Assembly: GCF_025717605.1 (NCBI RefSeq)
Contig: NZ_JAJIRQ010000005.1
Coordinates: 124,001-188,000 of the forward strand
Direction: 5' to 3'
Length of the DNA stretch: 64,000 nt
Source of the DNA: Paucibacter sp. TC2R-5
GTDB taxonomy: Bacteria; Pseudomonadota; Gammaproteobacteria; Burkholderiales; Burkholderiaceae_C
Positions 8,027 through 17,520 of the stretch are shown here, in pieces. The translations under genes and the position numbers were made by a program. The notes under the pieces were generated by a model that saw only the letters and a program-made list of their open reading frames with translations, was not told the origin of the DNA and searched no databases. The first letter of the stretch is position 1, and every line of letters starts with the position of its first letter.

Positions 8027-9889
8027 TCAAACCTGCTCTTGGCTGAGGCAGTCAGCAGCCGTGGCGGGGTTCCGCCCCAAAAGTATTTGGAATACGTCAT
8101 CGAGTGGAACAAGCATCCCTCGTCGGGTGCCCTCCGTTGTCGTATGCCAACCCACGGGCTCAATGCCGAGCCGTTGAAGAACGGGCAGCAATGACGCTGG
8201 CTTCGACTTGAGTTGCTTGGCAAGTGTCGAGAGCGGCATGTAGCGGGAAGAAAAGGCCACCACCGCGCTCATGGGCACAGTTCGGGCTTGCTGTCCGCGC
8301 AATTTCACGGCGTTGGACTTAATGAAACCCGCGTCAATCCAGTACGAAACGGAATCGTATTTCCAGCCTGTGATTTGCTGCAGTTGAAGCAGAGTCAAAG
8401 CACTATCCAGGGTTACCGACCCCAAAGAGGTGGTGACTTCACTCTTGTCGAATAGCAAGCCGCCAATTCCTGTCGAACCATCTGCCCCTACCGGTTGCAC
8501 ATCGCCCGAGGCGATCCGTCGATAGAGTGCAAGCAAGGCAGAAACGTCACTGCTACGTCGGCCGATGATGTCACGCAGTGCCATGGTGTCCTCACACGGG
8601 CGACGATGAATACTGCTTACTAGCTTTGCAATGAGCGAGGAGACGCTGGTGGCACTGAAGGCGCCCGGCCTGAGCACGTTGCCTCGCCAATTCGGCTCCG
8701 TTTCAATCGCACCTGCTTTGACCAGAGCGTTCAGAACTGCTTCTGGGACATTCAGCATTTCCAGGACTGCCTGCATGTGCAGCCATTTGGTTCGCTCAGT
8801 TTCGATCCGTGCAACTTCGTCGACTGTGAACTGAATGTTTGTATAGAGCGCGCTGATGTAGTCAATTCGCGCCGAAACGTCTCCCCGATGCACTGCGGCC
8901 TTCAAGTTGCTCCGCGAGACTTGCAAACGCTGACTCGCCTCGTTGAGCGAGATGAACGTTCTCGACCGTCCCGGCGAAAGCCGCAGCGCCCCGTCTCCTC
9001 GCATCTTGCCGTCGAACTGCTCAGCGATTGCATCAGAGACGACATTCCAAATGGAGTCGAAACGCCCGTCATCACAATGCCGCGCAAGTCCACGGTACCA
9101 AGGTCCCAATCGGCCGACCAAGGTGGACTGATTCTGTGGCCCTTCTTTGAGCCTCATCTGGACGTGGCCGCGCATGCCTTCTGGCCAATTTGAAAAGATC
9201 ACTTCCAGCGGTTGAATGCTTTCAATGAATGCTGCTATCGACTTGGGCTTGCCGACTTTCGAAGTCCTCAGCTTTCGATGCGGATCCGCACGGGAGGCAA
9301 GCAGCAGAAGGACGCTTGGCAATTGGTCGCACTCGTCAGTCGACGCAAGCCGGGGCATCCCTTGGCGTTCGGTCATGTCATGCTGGATGCTCGCGGAGAT
9401 CCACAGTTCGAGATCGGTCGGCTTCTGTGCACTCATTTCAGCTAGACGCATGCCGCACTCGCAGCTGTCAAACTGATTGCGTTCTGAGCGCAGTGGCGCC
9501 GAGCAGTGAGTGCATTGGTCTACCAGTCGCAGCTGATGCCTGGGGCATGCCGAGACAAAGGAATGGCTCCAGGCGAGACGGCCATAGAGCGACTCCTTGA
9601 CGCAAGAGGGGCAAATCGCGTCGGTGCGGTTGCGAAGGTACTCCGGGGAATGCAGTCCCACACCGTTTTGACCGGTGGGCATCACGGTCTCAAGCCACGT
9701 GGGTTCAAGGCCAAGCGCTTCGCAAAGGTACTTCTTGTTGAGCCACAAACTCTGGCGTGAAACGGAAGTGTCAGCCATCCGAACAAGGTCATGCCAATTG
9801 CCAACGCGATTCCGTTCCGCCAGCCGCATCAAGTAGCTGACCACGAACTCGTCTTCCATGGGCGGGAAAAGATCAACCAGTTCACTCAC
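8027..9889 (-). CDS. tniQ: TniQ/TnsD-type target-selection protein
   Basis: A 620-residue DNA-binding target selector of Tn7-like transposons. The N-terminal TniQ domain begins with LFPPMEDEFVVSYLMRLAE and contains zinc-binding cysteines and a histidine (ICPSCVKE, ACPRHQLRLVDQC, CECGM; residues about 90-150). The long C-terminal part (about 300-620) has helix-turn-helix-like segments such as LNEASQRLQVSRSNLKAAV and would be expected to bind the attachment site. The start is set at the GTG at 9889, which overlaps the tniB stop as GTGA and has GGAGG 8 bases upstream. Its size fits site-specific TnsD-type proteins rather than short TniQs. Since the element abuts gyrB, the 3' end of gyrB is the natural candidate target (inference). 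Confidence 0.88.
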   Translation of the reverse strand: MSELVDLFPPMEDEFVVSYLMRLAERNRVGNWHDLVRMADTSVSRQSLWLNKKYLCEALGLEPTWLETVMPTGQNGVGLHSPEYLRNRTDAICPSCVKESLYGRLAWSHSFVSACPRHQLRLVDQCTHCSAPLRSERNQFDSCECGMRLAEMSAQKPTDLELWISASIQHDMTERQGMPRLASTDECDQLPSVLLLLASRADPHRKLRTSKVGKPKSIAAFIESIQPLEVIFSNWPEGMRGHVQMRLKEGPQNQSTLVGRLGPWYRGLARHCDDGRFDSIWNVVSDAIAEQFDGKMRGDGALRLSPGRSRTFISLNEASQRLQVSRSNLKAAVHRGDVSARIDYISALYTNIQFTVDEVARIETERTKWLHMQAVLEMLNVPEAVLNALVKAGAIETEPNWRGNVLRPGAFSATSVSSLIAKLVSSIHRRPCEDTMALRDIIGRRSSDVSALLALYRRIASGDVQPVGADGSTGIGGLLFDKSEVTTSLGSVTLDSALTLLQLQQITGWKYDSVSYWIDAGFIKSNAVKLRGQQARTVPMSAVVAFSSRYMPLSTLAKQLKSKPASLLPVLQRLGIEPVGWHTTTEGTRRGMLVPLDDVFQILLGRNPATAADCLSQEQV

Positions 9890-10926
9890 CAAGCAGCCCT
9901 CCAAGCATGTGCCATCTCAAAGTCCGCTTTGCGCTCCTGAATGCGTTTCTCGGTGACGGTTGGAGCGCTGATCTTGTAGACATCGAGCTCCGCTCTGTAC
10001 TGAATGAGTAAGTCATGATCGTCCACGAGCAGCTCTTCAAATGCGGGCTGATATTCAGCGGACAGAGATTGCTTTCGGTCACCTGCACGATTGAGCCTCT
10101 TCAAGGCGACATCGATATCTGCCATTGAAATCAGGCCGGGGCTCTTCACAAGAGCCGCCACGAATCGAAAGAACTTCACCAGCACCCCAATCGTGCCGGC
10201 CGAGATCGCGTAGAGCTGTCGAACCAAGGTCGCCAAGGGCACCGGAAAGCTGCACCCGTAGTGCTCGAACTTGGTTACATAAGCTTTGCAGACCCCTGCG
10301 AACTGGGCTCGATCAGGCGGGAGAGCCCATTGGTAGGGCAGAAAGTAGAACGGTGCTCCCGACCTCAAACATAGTTGCTCGTTGGACTCCAGCAGTCGTA
10401 CGAGACGAGGTAGCCCAACGAGAATGACGGTGACGTTGGCTTGTGACTCCATCAGGTCTTTGAACCAGTCCGATGCTTGGCGAGGAGGAACCTTGCTACC
10501 GACGTCGACAAGATGGCTACATTCCTCAAAGACCACCGCTCGCACACCTGCTAGTTCCAACTGTTCATACATTCGCGTGTTTAGCTCTTCTTGGCGAGAG
10601 GCCCGACGAGGGCGAGGAACCTTCAGCGCGCGCAAGACGTGCAAGGGCAAGTCTTTGGGCGAAACACCGGACTTGATCGGCACAAAGAGAACCGGGCAGA
10701 CAAGGCGCCCATCGACTCGCAGTGGCGGGTACTTTTCTTTCAACATTCGGATGATCTCGGACTTGCCCGCGCGTGATGGCCCCACCAAGACCTCGACAGT
10801 CTTTTCAAAGCCGTCCAATGAATCTTTGATAGCGCGGTCAATATGCTGCAAGGCCATGAGCTGAGCGCCATGGTTCACAACCAAGCTTTCTACGTCTTTG
10901 CGCAGTTGAGACAGATTTGTAGTCAC
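9886..10926 (-). CDS. tniB: TniB/TnsC-type AAA+ transposition regulator
   Basis: A 346-residue AAA+ ATPase that would link the target selector to the transposase. Walker A is GPSRAGKSE (about 49-57) and Walker B is AVVFEE (about 130-135), followed by CSHL as in TniB proteins. The start is a GTG at 10926, 10 bases after the tniA stop, and the 3' end overlaps tniQ by 4 bases. Length and motif spacing match the TniB family. It belongs to the tnsA-tniA-tniB-tniQ operon. Confidence 0.92.
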   Translation of the reverse strand: MTTNLSQLRKDVESLVVNHGAQLMALQHIDRAIKDSLDGFEKTVEVLVGPSRAGKSEIIRMLKEKYPPLRVDGRLVCPVLFVPIKSGVSPKDLPLHVLRALKVPRPRRASRQEELNTRMYEQLELAGVRAVVFEECSHLVDVGSKVPPRQASDWFKDLMESQANVTVILVGLPRLVRLLESNEQLCLRSGAPFYFLPYQWALPPDRAQFAGVCKAYVTKFEHYGCSFPVPLATLVRQLYAISAGTIGVLVKFFRFVAALVKSPGLISMADIDVALKRLNRAGDRKQSLSAEYQPAFEELLVDDHDLLIQYRAELDVYKISAPTVTEKRIQERKADFEMAHAWRAAW

Positions 10927-10936
10927 AGGTAACTCG

Positions 10937-12913
10937 TTAAATAGGTGTTCTATGGGTGAATGCCACAGCTAAATCCGGGATGCTGTCCTCGGTGATGTGG
11001 TGGTCGGGTGTCGGCTGTTCTGGCTCGGCCACTGCCAACGTCTTGGGTAGAGGGTCGTTGCGAGCCTTCGTGCTTGCCTTATGCGCCTTGCTATGTTTCG
11101 AGACCTCCTTCGACTTTTCTTTGCGGGATTTCGTCGTCCCGGCCATCGATGCTGTGGCAATGTCCGAGTCAAATTGGTCCGCCGCAGCGTGACCTTGAGT
11201 AGAAAGAAGCTTCTGCTCTTTTCTCCGTTGCTTGGCCTCTTTGAACGAGTAGGCAGGTGTCGTCTCACGAACCTCCGCGTTAATGAGCTTGACCTGCGTA
11301 ACCCCGTCTTTTTTGAGCACCAATATGTACCTGTAGTCGCCCGGGTTCCACAGCACCGGGACTCGTTGGTCAGGGCCGTACTCTTGGATGACCTCCCTCA
11401 GTCCATCACCCTTGAAGTCGAATCCTTCCAACGGCACGCCAGTCTTTGCAGACACGCGTGGTGAACGCCTTAGAAATCGAACATTGGCCCATGCCTGCGG
11501 ACTTGGCGGCAGAGGCAGCGGCTGCTCGGAGCTCAAGTTCTTCCATCTTTGGCACGGGGTGATGCCTTGGTCTTCGCGCAACTCATAGTCGGCGGTGACA
11601 AAGCGTTCCAACTCTTGATGGATCCATTTTTCGAACATGAACCGCACAACCCACCGCTCCACTTCTTCCATAGACATGAGCGGATCGGCACAAGCAACGT
11701 CAGCCGGCCTGGCGCCGTCCACGCCATTGAATCGTGTGCTCCCGGGCAAAATCTCAAGCGCCTCCTTGATCGACCGATTGAACCTTTCAACGAAGGGCTT
11801 GTAATTGGGGCTATGGATGGGGCAGCGTTCCACGTCGATGCAGACACGTGTCAGCATGTCGATTCGTTCGCTCACGTTCTCTGACCCGTTGTCCGTCACG
11901 AGCAGCAATGGCGTACCGAATGGGTCGATATCGCTGTTTATTCGCAGCCGCTGAAAATGCTCGGCCTTCGACCGAACTACTCGCTCGACGCAAGTAAGGG
12001 TGGTCTCAACATCTGGAGCTCCAACCATCAAGACCCAGCCGACGATTACTGAACTGGAGCAGTCGATGGCAATCATCAACCGCAGATCGGTTGAGATACC
12101 CCACGGCGTCTTGCAGGCAAGAGGCAGATGGACTGTGTCCATTTCAATGCGCGACAGGAGTGCGCCGGGGCGAATCCGATTGGCCGCAACCGCCTTAATC
12201 GCTTTGGCGAAGCGTGGGTCGAGCCGCTTGTAATCGAGGTCGCTCGAAACACGGGCCAGAAGAATCGAACGAACCGCCTTGATGCCGATCTTGCTTTTGG
12301 GGTTCGCAGCGTTGAAGAACCCAACCGGCGCCGTCGTGTTGAGATTGCTTGTGAGGGACTTCAGCGTGAAGCGAGAGAAGTCCTGGTAGTACAGGCGCTT
12401 GGCTCTGTTGACGACAAACTCGACAACCGCCTCTGAATACCGAGGTTGCCTGTTTCCCTTCAGATGATCAAGTCGACTCAAACTCTGGCCGTCACGCCGC
12501 TTGCCGAGCAATCGATAGACACTTCGAACCGATGGAATCTTGTGCACCCGGTTCTGGTGGACGATGGGGCCCTCGGCTCTGATTTGCTCGACGGCTTGCG
12601 AGATTGTTAGCCCCCTGGAGCAGAGATCATTGACTCGCTTGATGAGTTTCTTTCGAATGATTTCCACTGCGGCCGCTACGCTTCCCTCCTCGTTCTGCTT
12701 GTTTGGAACGAATCGCGAATCTGCGCCTTCAACCAGCCGAAGGCCTTGATCAATATCGACCGCCAATTCGCTGAAACGCATGAAGCGCACGGACCCGCCG
12801 GCTGAGGTGTCACCCACGGGCGAAACCGTAAAGCCCTGTTCCTTGGGCAAGATATCGAGCACGACCAAGCGCTCGTTGGCCCCAACGATGACGTCATGAA
12901 CGTTTAGGAACAT
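10937..12913 (-). CDS. tniA: TniA/TnsB-type DDE transposase
   Basis: The catalytic transposase subunit, about 658 residues. An N-terminal DNA-binding region with helix-turn-helix segments (about 90-240) precedes the retroviral-integrase fold. The DDE triad is visible in EMDTVHLPL (about D259), LLVTDNGSE (about D341) and PFVERFNRS (about E376). A Mu-type C-terminal barrel and a lysine-rich tail follow. The open frame begins with a TTG at 12928; I prefer the ATG at 12913, but neither has a strong ribosome-binding site. It overlaps the tnsA 3' end. It should bind the terminal repeats and cut 3' ends, giving 5-bp duplications as seen at 5532/27230. Confidence 0.93.
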   Translation of the reverse strand: MFLNVHDVIVGANERLVVLDILPKEQGFTVSPVGDTSAGGSVRFMRFSELAVDIDQGLRLVEGADSRFVPNKQNEEGSVAAAVEIIRKKLIKRVNDLCSRGLTISQAVEQIRAEGPIVHQNRVHKIPSVRSVYRLLGKRRDGQSLSRLDHLKGNRQPRYSEAVVEFVVNRAKRLYYQDFSRFTLKSLTSNLNTTAPVGFFNAANPKSKIGIKAVRSILLARVSSDLDYKRLDPRFAKAIKAVAANRIRPGALLSRIEMDTVHLPLACKTPWGISTDLRLMIAIDCSSSVIVGWVLMVGAPDVETTLTCVERVVRSKAEHFQRLRINSDIDPFGTPLLLVTDNGSENVSERIDMLTRVCIDVERCPIHSPNYKPFVERFNRSIKEALEILPGSTRFNGVDGARPADVACADPLMSMEEVERWVVRFMFEKWIHQELERFVTADYELREDQGITPCQRWKNLSSEQPLPLPPSPQAWANVRFLRRSPRVSAKTGVPLEGFDFKGDGLREVIQEYGPDQRVPVLWNPGDYRYILVLKKDGVTQVKLINAEVRETTPAYSFKEAKQRRKEQKLLSTQGHAAADQFDSDIATASMAGTTKSRKEKSKEVSKHSKAHKASTKARNDPLPKTLAVAEPEQPTPDHHITEDSIPDLAVAFTHRTPI

Positions 12914-13658
12914 AGTTGTGAAATCCAAGAACGCTTAGATGATCCAAGCTGCCGTGGGCAGCGTAGACAGGCATGCGGCGAGATATTCGTTGGCTGAGGT
13001 CCGCCCCAATAACGCCATGAACAAACAGAAGCGGCGCGATATTGATAGGCAGGCTTGCCGCATCCAGTAGTTCACCGAGCCCGATATCGGCTTGCTCTGC
13101 AAGTGATGTCAGCCGATCCAGTACTGCGGGGGATGGCAGTTCATCCTGGCGACTCTTTGCCAATCGCAGCAACGGAGCGTTGTTGATGAGTCCGTGGCCA
13201 GGGTCCGATGGCAACACGATTCGGGCAAAGCTCATGCCGCGCTCCGACAAGAGCTTGGAAACAAGCTGCAGTTTTGCCGTGTAAGCCTGGTCTCCAGGGA
13301 ACTTGTCGCTCTTGGCCTCAAGAATCAACACCCGCGCCACGTGGATGACGGCTTGGAAGTCCGGCGTGTACAGCCATTCGCCAGCGACGACACCCAGCTT
13401 TTTGCGGAATTCCGCGACCTGCTCCTGAGTGGTCAGCAACTGACCGCCGCGTAAATCCAACTTAAACGGCTGGCAACTCAGAGCAGCGACCATCGGGTCC
13501 AAATCAGCCCAGATGGCAACGACTCGCTCGACCGGATCCTCGACCGCAGGGGTGCCGCCAGATTTTTCCGAACGCGTGAATATCGCGCGGCGACCGCTCA
13601 CTCTTCCGAGCGGTCGAACGCCTTGTTGAACTTGTTTTGACGGTCCACGTTTTGACAT
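12894..13658 (-). CDS. tnsA: TnsA-type endonuclease subunit
   Basis: About 254 residues. The central restriction-endonuclease-like fold shows the TnsA metal-binding pattern: a glutamate in AVEDPVERV, the aspartate of YTPDFQ and the E-x-K of LILEAKSDK. This nuclease makes the 5'-strand cuts, allowing cut-and-paste movement, and marks the element as Tn7-like rather than Tn5053-like. The start is the ATG at 13658 (MSKRGPSK); a GTG at 13679 is the alternative. It is the first gene of the tns operon, with 490 bases of non-coding DNA upstream separating it from divergent hsdR. Confidence 0.85.
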   Translation of the reverse strand: MSKRGPSKQVQQGVRPLGRVSGRRAIFTRSEKSGGTPAVEDPVERVVAIWADLDPMVAALSCQPFKLDLRGGQLLTTQEQVAEFRKKLGVVAGEWLYTPDFQAVIHVARVLILEAKSDKFPGDQAYTAKLQLVSKLLSERGMSFARIVLPSDPGHGLINNAPLLRLAKSRQDELPSPAVLDRLTSLAEQADIGLGELLDAASLPINIAPLLFVHGVIGADLSQRISRRMPVYAAHGSLDHLSVLGFHNYVPKRS

Positions 13659-13679
13659 GGGCCGAACGATATTCACCAA

Positions 13680-14170
13680 CGAGAAATCCGTCCAATCGCC
13701 TGTAAAATTTTCTTACACCCCCAAAAACGCAGGCTCATTTCTTGCTTTGATTCATTCAACTTAGTCTTACTTGCAGCCTAAAATTGACAAAACAGCACAA
13801 GTGATGGGAACGTGCTTTTTTGATCTTGGCGTTGGCAGCCTCCCGGCGACGCCAATTTCTGTAAGACTTTCTGACAGCAATGAGTTCTCATGCCCAACTT
13901 GGACCCGAAAGTGGGGGTGAACTAGAAGTTCGGCGGAGACCCAAGTCCAGGTTCAGTTCGAAATCCGCGCCGAAATAGCCTCGCCGGCCATCCAAATCAA
14001 ACTTGCCGAACCAGGCATTTGGACGCCTCAGCAAGTGAGTTGAGGCAAGGTCAATCCAGCACGCAAAGCGCAGGAACGTTCATAGAACGGTAGACGAAAT
14101 AGCTGAGTGATTGCACACCTCAATTGGCCGCGCAAAGTGTGGACAATCCGGGTAGGGAGATCACGTCGGC
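13680..14170. promoter_or_regulatory. Divergent promoter region between tnsA and hsdR
   Basis: No gene seen. The half next to tnsA is A+T-rich and holds an imperfect palindrome TGTAAAATTTTCTTACA (13701-13717) and three TCTTAC-type motifs (13711, about 13765 and, inverted, 13861). These could be transposase-binding or promoter sites, or a decayed inner transposon end. I found no 5-bp duplication to support an end here. It must contain promoters for both the tns operon and the restriction operon. Confidence 0.4.
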
Positions 14171-16561
14171 ATGAATAAAAAACTGCTGTCCGAACGAGAC
14201 ATTTGCACCAAGTTCATCGCACCCGCCGTCGTCTCGGCAGGCTGGGATATCCAGCGCCAGGTGCGTGAGGAGGTGAGTTTCACCAAAGGCCGTGTCATCG
14301 TGCGCGGCAAGCTGCACACCCGCGGTAAGTCGCGGCGTGCCGACTTCATCCTTTATCACCAGCCCAATCTGCCGCTGGCCGTGATCGAGGCCAAGGACAA
14401 CACCCACACCGTGGGCGACGGGATGCAGCAAGCCTTGGACTACGCCGAGGCGTTGGATGTGCCCTTCGTGTTCTCCAGCAACGGCGACGGATTCCTGTTT
14501 CATGACCGCACCGGCAACGCGGCCCTCACCGAAACCGAGCTAACGCTGGAGCAGTTCCCCAGCCCCGCCGAACTCTGGCAGCGCTATTGCGCCTGGAAGG
14601 GTTTCGACGCGGAGGCCAGCCAAAAGGTCGAAGCCCCGTACTTCGACGACGGCACCGGCCGCATGCCCCGCTACTACCAGATGAACGCCATCAACCGCAC
14701 GGTGGAGGCGGTCGCACGTGGTCAGAACCGCGTGCTGCTGGTGATGGCCACCGGCACCGGCAAGACCTACACCGCGTTTCAGATCATCTGGCGCTTGTGG
14801 AAAAGCAGGCAGAAGAAACGCATCCTGTTCCTGGCCGACCGCAACATCCTGGTCGACCAGACCAAGAATAACGACTTCAAGCCGTTCGGCGCGGCGATGA
14901 CCAAGATCGCCAAGCGCCAGATCGACACGTCTTACGAGATTTACCTTTCCCTGTACCAAGCAGTGACAGGCGCCGAGGAAGAAAAGAACATCTACAAGCA
15001 GTTCTCGCCGGACTTCTTTGACCTGGTTGTCATCGACGAGTGCCACCGAGGCAGCGCCGCCGAAGACTCGGCCTGGCGCGAAATCCTCGCCTATTTCTCC
15101 AGCGCCACCCACATCGGCCTGACCGCCACGCCCAAGGAGACCAAGGAGGTTTCCAGCATTCACTACTTCGGTGAGCCGGTCTACAGCTACAGCCTCAAGC
15201 AGGGCATCGCCGACGGCTTCCTAGCGCCGTACAAGGTTGTGCGCATCGACTTCGACAAGGACCTGCAAGGCTGGCGCCCACCGGCCGGCATGCTGGACAA
15301 GAACGGCCAGCCCATTGAGGACCGCATCTACAACCTCAAGGACATGGACCGGAACTTGGTGCTGGAAGCCCGCACCCAGTTGGTGGCCGAGAAAATCACC
15401 GCCTTCCTCAAAGCCACCGACCCCTTCCAAAAGACCATCGTCTTCTGCGACGACATCGACCACGCCGAGCGCATGCGCCAAGCCCTGGTGAACCTGAACC
15501 CACAGCGCATTCAGGAGAACCGCAAGTACGTCATGCGCATCACTGGGGACGAGCAGGAAGGCAAGGCCGAACTCGACAATTTCATCAACCCCGAAGAGCG
15601 CTACCCCGTCATCGCCACCACCAGCAAGCTGATGACCACAGGCGTAGACGCGCAGACCTGCAAGCTCGTCGTCCTGGACCAGCACATCAAGTCCATGACC
15701 GAGTTCAAGCAAATCATCGGGCGCGGCACCCGCATCAACGAGGACTACGGCAAGTTCTGGTTCACCATCATGGACTTCAAGAAGGCCACCGAGTTGTTTG
15801 CCGACCCAGCCTTTGATGGCGACCCAGTGCAGGTTTACGAGCCCAAGGGTGACGAACCGCCGGTGCCACCTGACGATGTGCCGGAGCAGCCAGAAGGCGG
15901 CGGGCCTGTCGGCAGCGATGGCGACGACGCACCGCCCGATGACGGCGACGACCTGGGCGGCGGCGCGGGCGGCGGTCGTATCAAATACGTGGTCGGCAAT
16001 GTCTCGGTTTTCGTGGTGGCCGAGCGTGTGCAGTACTACGGCGCCGACGGCAAGCTCATCACCGAGTCCCTGCGCGACTACACCCGCAACTGCGTCACTA
16101 AGCAGTTCGGCTCACTCGACGCCTTCCTGCGCCGCTGGTCTGACGCTGAGCAGAAGAAGGTCATCATCGAAGAGCTGGCCAACCAGGGCGTGCTCTGGGA
16201 AGCGTTGGCCGAAGAGGTCGAAGCCAAGCAGGGTGGAAAGCCCCTCGACCCCTTCGACTTGATTTGCCACGTCGCCTTTGACCAGCCGCCGTTGTCGCGC
16301 AAGGAGCGCGCCGACAACGTCAAGAAGCGCAATTACTTCGCCAAGTATCAGGGGACTGCGCGGCAAGTCCTGGAGGCCTTGTTGGACAAGTACGCTGACA
16401 CCGGCTTGGAGCCCATCGAAGACATCAAGATCCTGCAGCTTGACCCATTCAGTCGCTTTGGTGCGCCCATCGAACTGGTCAAAGCCTTCGGTGGCAAAGC
16501 CGGCTACACCCGGGCCTTAACCGAGCTTGAGTCCCAGCTCTACGAACAACGCCAAGCCTGA
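14171..16561 (+). CDS. hsdR: Type I restriction endonuclease subunit R (EcoEI-like)
   Basis: A 796-residue motor-nuclease of a type I restriction-modification complex. The N-terminal PD-(D/E)xK nuclease shows RRADFILY (D58) and VIEAK (E73, K75). The SF2 translocase follows, with Walker [10 protein letters not shown] (about 192-200), the DECH box (289-292) and the helicase motif [10 protein letters not shown]. An acidic, glycine/proline-rich linker (about 560-600) leads to the EcoEI_R_C domain. It requires HsdM and HsdS, encoded downstream. The start is the ATG at 14171 with GGGAG 12 bases upstream. It is first in a rightward defence operon and appears intact. Confidence 0.95.
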   Translation: MNKKLLSERDICTKFIAPAVVSAGWDIQRQVREEVSFTKGRVIVRGKLHTRGKSRRADFILYHQPNLPLAVIEAKDNTHTVGDGMQQALDYAEALDVPFVFSSNGDGFLFHDRTGNAALTETELTLEQFPSPAELWQRYCAWKGFDAEASQKVEAPYFDDGTGRMPRYYQMNAINRTVEAVARGQNRVLLVMATGTGKTYTAFQIIWRLWKSRQKKRILFLADRNILVDQTKNNDFKPFGAAMTKIAKRQIDTSYEIYLSLYQAVTGAEEEKNIYKQFSPDFFDLVVIDECHRGSAAEDSAWREILAYFSSATHIGLTATPKETKEVSSIHYFGEPVYSYSLKQGIADGFLAPYKVVRIDFDKDLQGWRPPAGMLDKNGQPIEDRIYNLKDMDRNLVLEARTQLVAEKITAFLKATDPFQKTIVFCDDIDHAERMRQALVNLNPQRIQENRKYVMRITGDEQEGKAELDNFINPEERYPVIATTSKLMTTGVDAQTCKLVVLDQHIKSMTEFKQIIGRGTRINEDYGKFWFTIMDFKKATELFADPAFDGDPVQVYEPKGDEPPVPPDDVPEQPEGGGPVGSDGDDAPPDDGDDLGGGAGGGRIKYVVGNVSVFVVAERVQYYGADGKLITESLRDYTRNCVTKQFGSLDAFLRRWSDAEQKKVIIEELANQGVLWEALAEEVEAKQGGKPLDPFDLICHVAFDQPPLSRKERADNVKKRNYFAKYQGTARQVLEALLDKYADTGLEPIEDIKILQLDPFSRFGAPIELVKAFGGKAGYTRALTELESQLYEQRQA

Positions 16562-16572
16562 ACTGAACTCAG

Positions 16573-17469
16573 ATGACCATCGACAAGCGATTTGCCCTTT
16601 TGGCAGACAACGGCGACATCCTCTTTCCTTACATCAAGCAAGACCGCAGCGGAAGAGAGGGATTTGCTTTGTCCGCCCCAGGCTTGCGGGATGCGAAAGG
16701 TCAAGGTGTCTACACCACTGATCTCAAAGAAGTCGTTCGCCGGCTTGTGTTTGATGGCTGGAAGGTGCGCGCCAAGAGCGAGTCCCAGCCCGGGGAAAAG
16801 TCTCGCGATGGCAGTTATGGCTTGGCCATGAGGGTCATCCCAGCCTATTGGCTGGAACCAGCCTTGCACGATTGGGTTAATGGAGCAGAAATGCAGCCAC
16901 AGGAGGGACTCAAACCTAGCCCCTGGGCAACTAAGTGGCCATTCCCTGCCGATGGAACCTCGTTCGAGGACGAAGAAGACTCCCGAGAAGATTGCGCCGA
17001 CCCAAAGCCCGATCCACTTCAACTGGCTGCCGCCGAAGCGGCCATTGCAGCCGACCCGAAATGCCGCAACGTCCCTGAAACCACCCGGCAATCCTTGGTC
17101 AATGCACGCATCGGCCAGGGTGAATACCGCAACCGGCTGCTGGCGCTATGGGACCGTAAATGCGCAGTGACTGGTTGCGGTTTGACAGACGTTCTGGTCG
17201 CCTCGCATGCGAAAGCATGGGCTGATTCCACCAATGAAGAACGCCTGGACCCTTTCAACGGTTTGTTGCTCTCTGCCGCAGTCGACAAGCTTTTTGACCG
17301 CGGCCTCATCAGCTTCAACAACGACGGCGGCATGGTGTCCAAGTCCTCGGTTTCTGTTGAAGATATGCGTCGCCTGGGCCTCACGCCTGACGCTCGCTTG
17401 AGCAAAGTGCTACCGGCCCACTTACCCTATCTCGCCGCACACCGCATCAAACACGGCTTCAACGCCTGA
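16573..17469 (+). CDS. HNH endonuclease-domain protein within the hsd operon
   Basis: A 298-residue protein. The first half (about 1-120) has no recognised domain. The second half (about 190-245) is an HNH_2-type nuclease: CAVTGCGLTDVLVASH supplies the cysteine pair and first histidine, followed by LDPFNGLLLSAAVDKLFD. It starts 11 bases after hsdR and ends 51 bases before hsdM, so it is embedded in the restriction operon. Such HNH genes recur in type I loci; whether this one is an accessory nuclease or an independent defence gene cannot be read here. Confidence 0.85.
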   Translation: MTIDKRFALLADNGDILFPYIKQDRSGREGFALSAPGLRDAKGQGVYTTDLKEVVRRLVFDGWKVRAKSESQPGEKSRDGSYGLAMRVIPAYWLEPALHDWVNGAEMQPQEGLKPSPWATKWPFPADGTSFEDEEDSREDCADPKPDPLQLAAAEAAIAADPKCRNVPETTRQSLVNARIGQGEYRNRLLALWDRKCAVTGCGLTDVLVASHAKAWADSTNEERLDPFNGLLLSAAVDKLFDRGLISFNNDGGMVSKSSVSVEDMRRLGLTPDARLSKVLPAHLPYLAAHRIKHGFNA

Positions 17470-17520
17470 TGCCCGGTTAGAGCTTTCCCCGTAACAACAA
17501 GAACAACACTTCCATTTCCC

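Noticed and set aside
7466-13717. A smaller inner transposon carrying only the tns operon (TGTAAG near 7466, CTTACA near 13717)
   Set aside because: The flanking 5-mers (GCCTT and CCCCC) do not match and the terminal similarity stops after about six bases.
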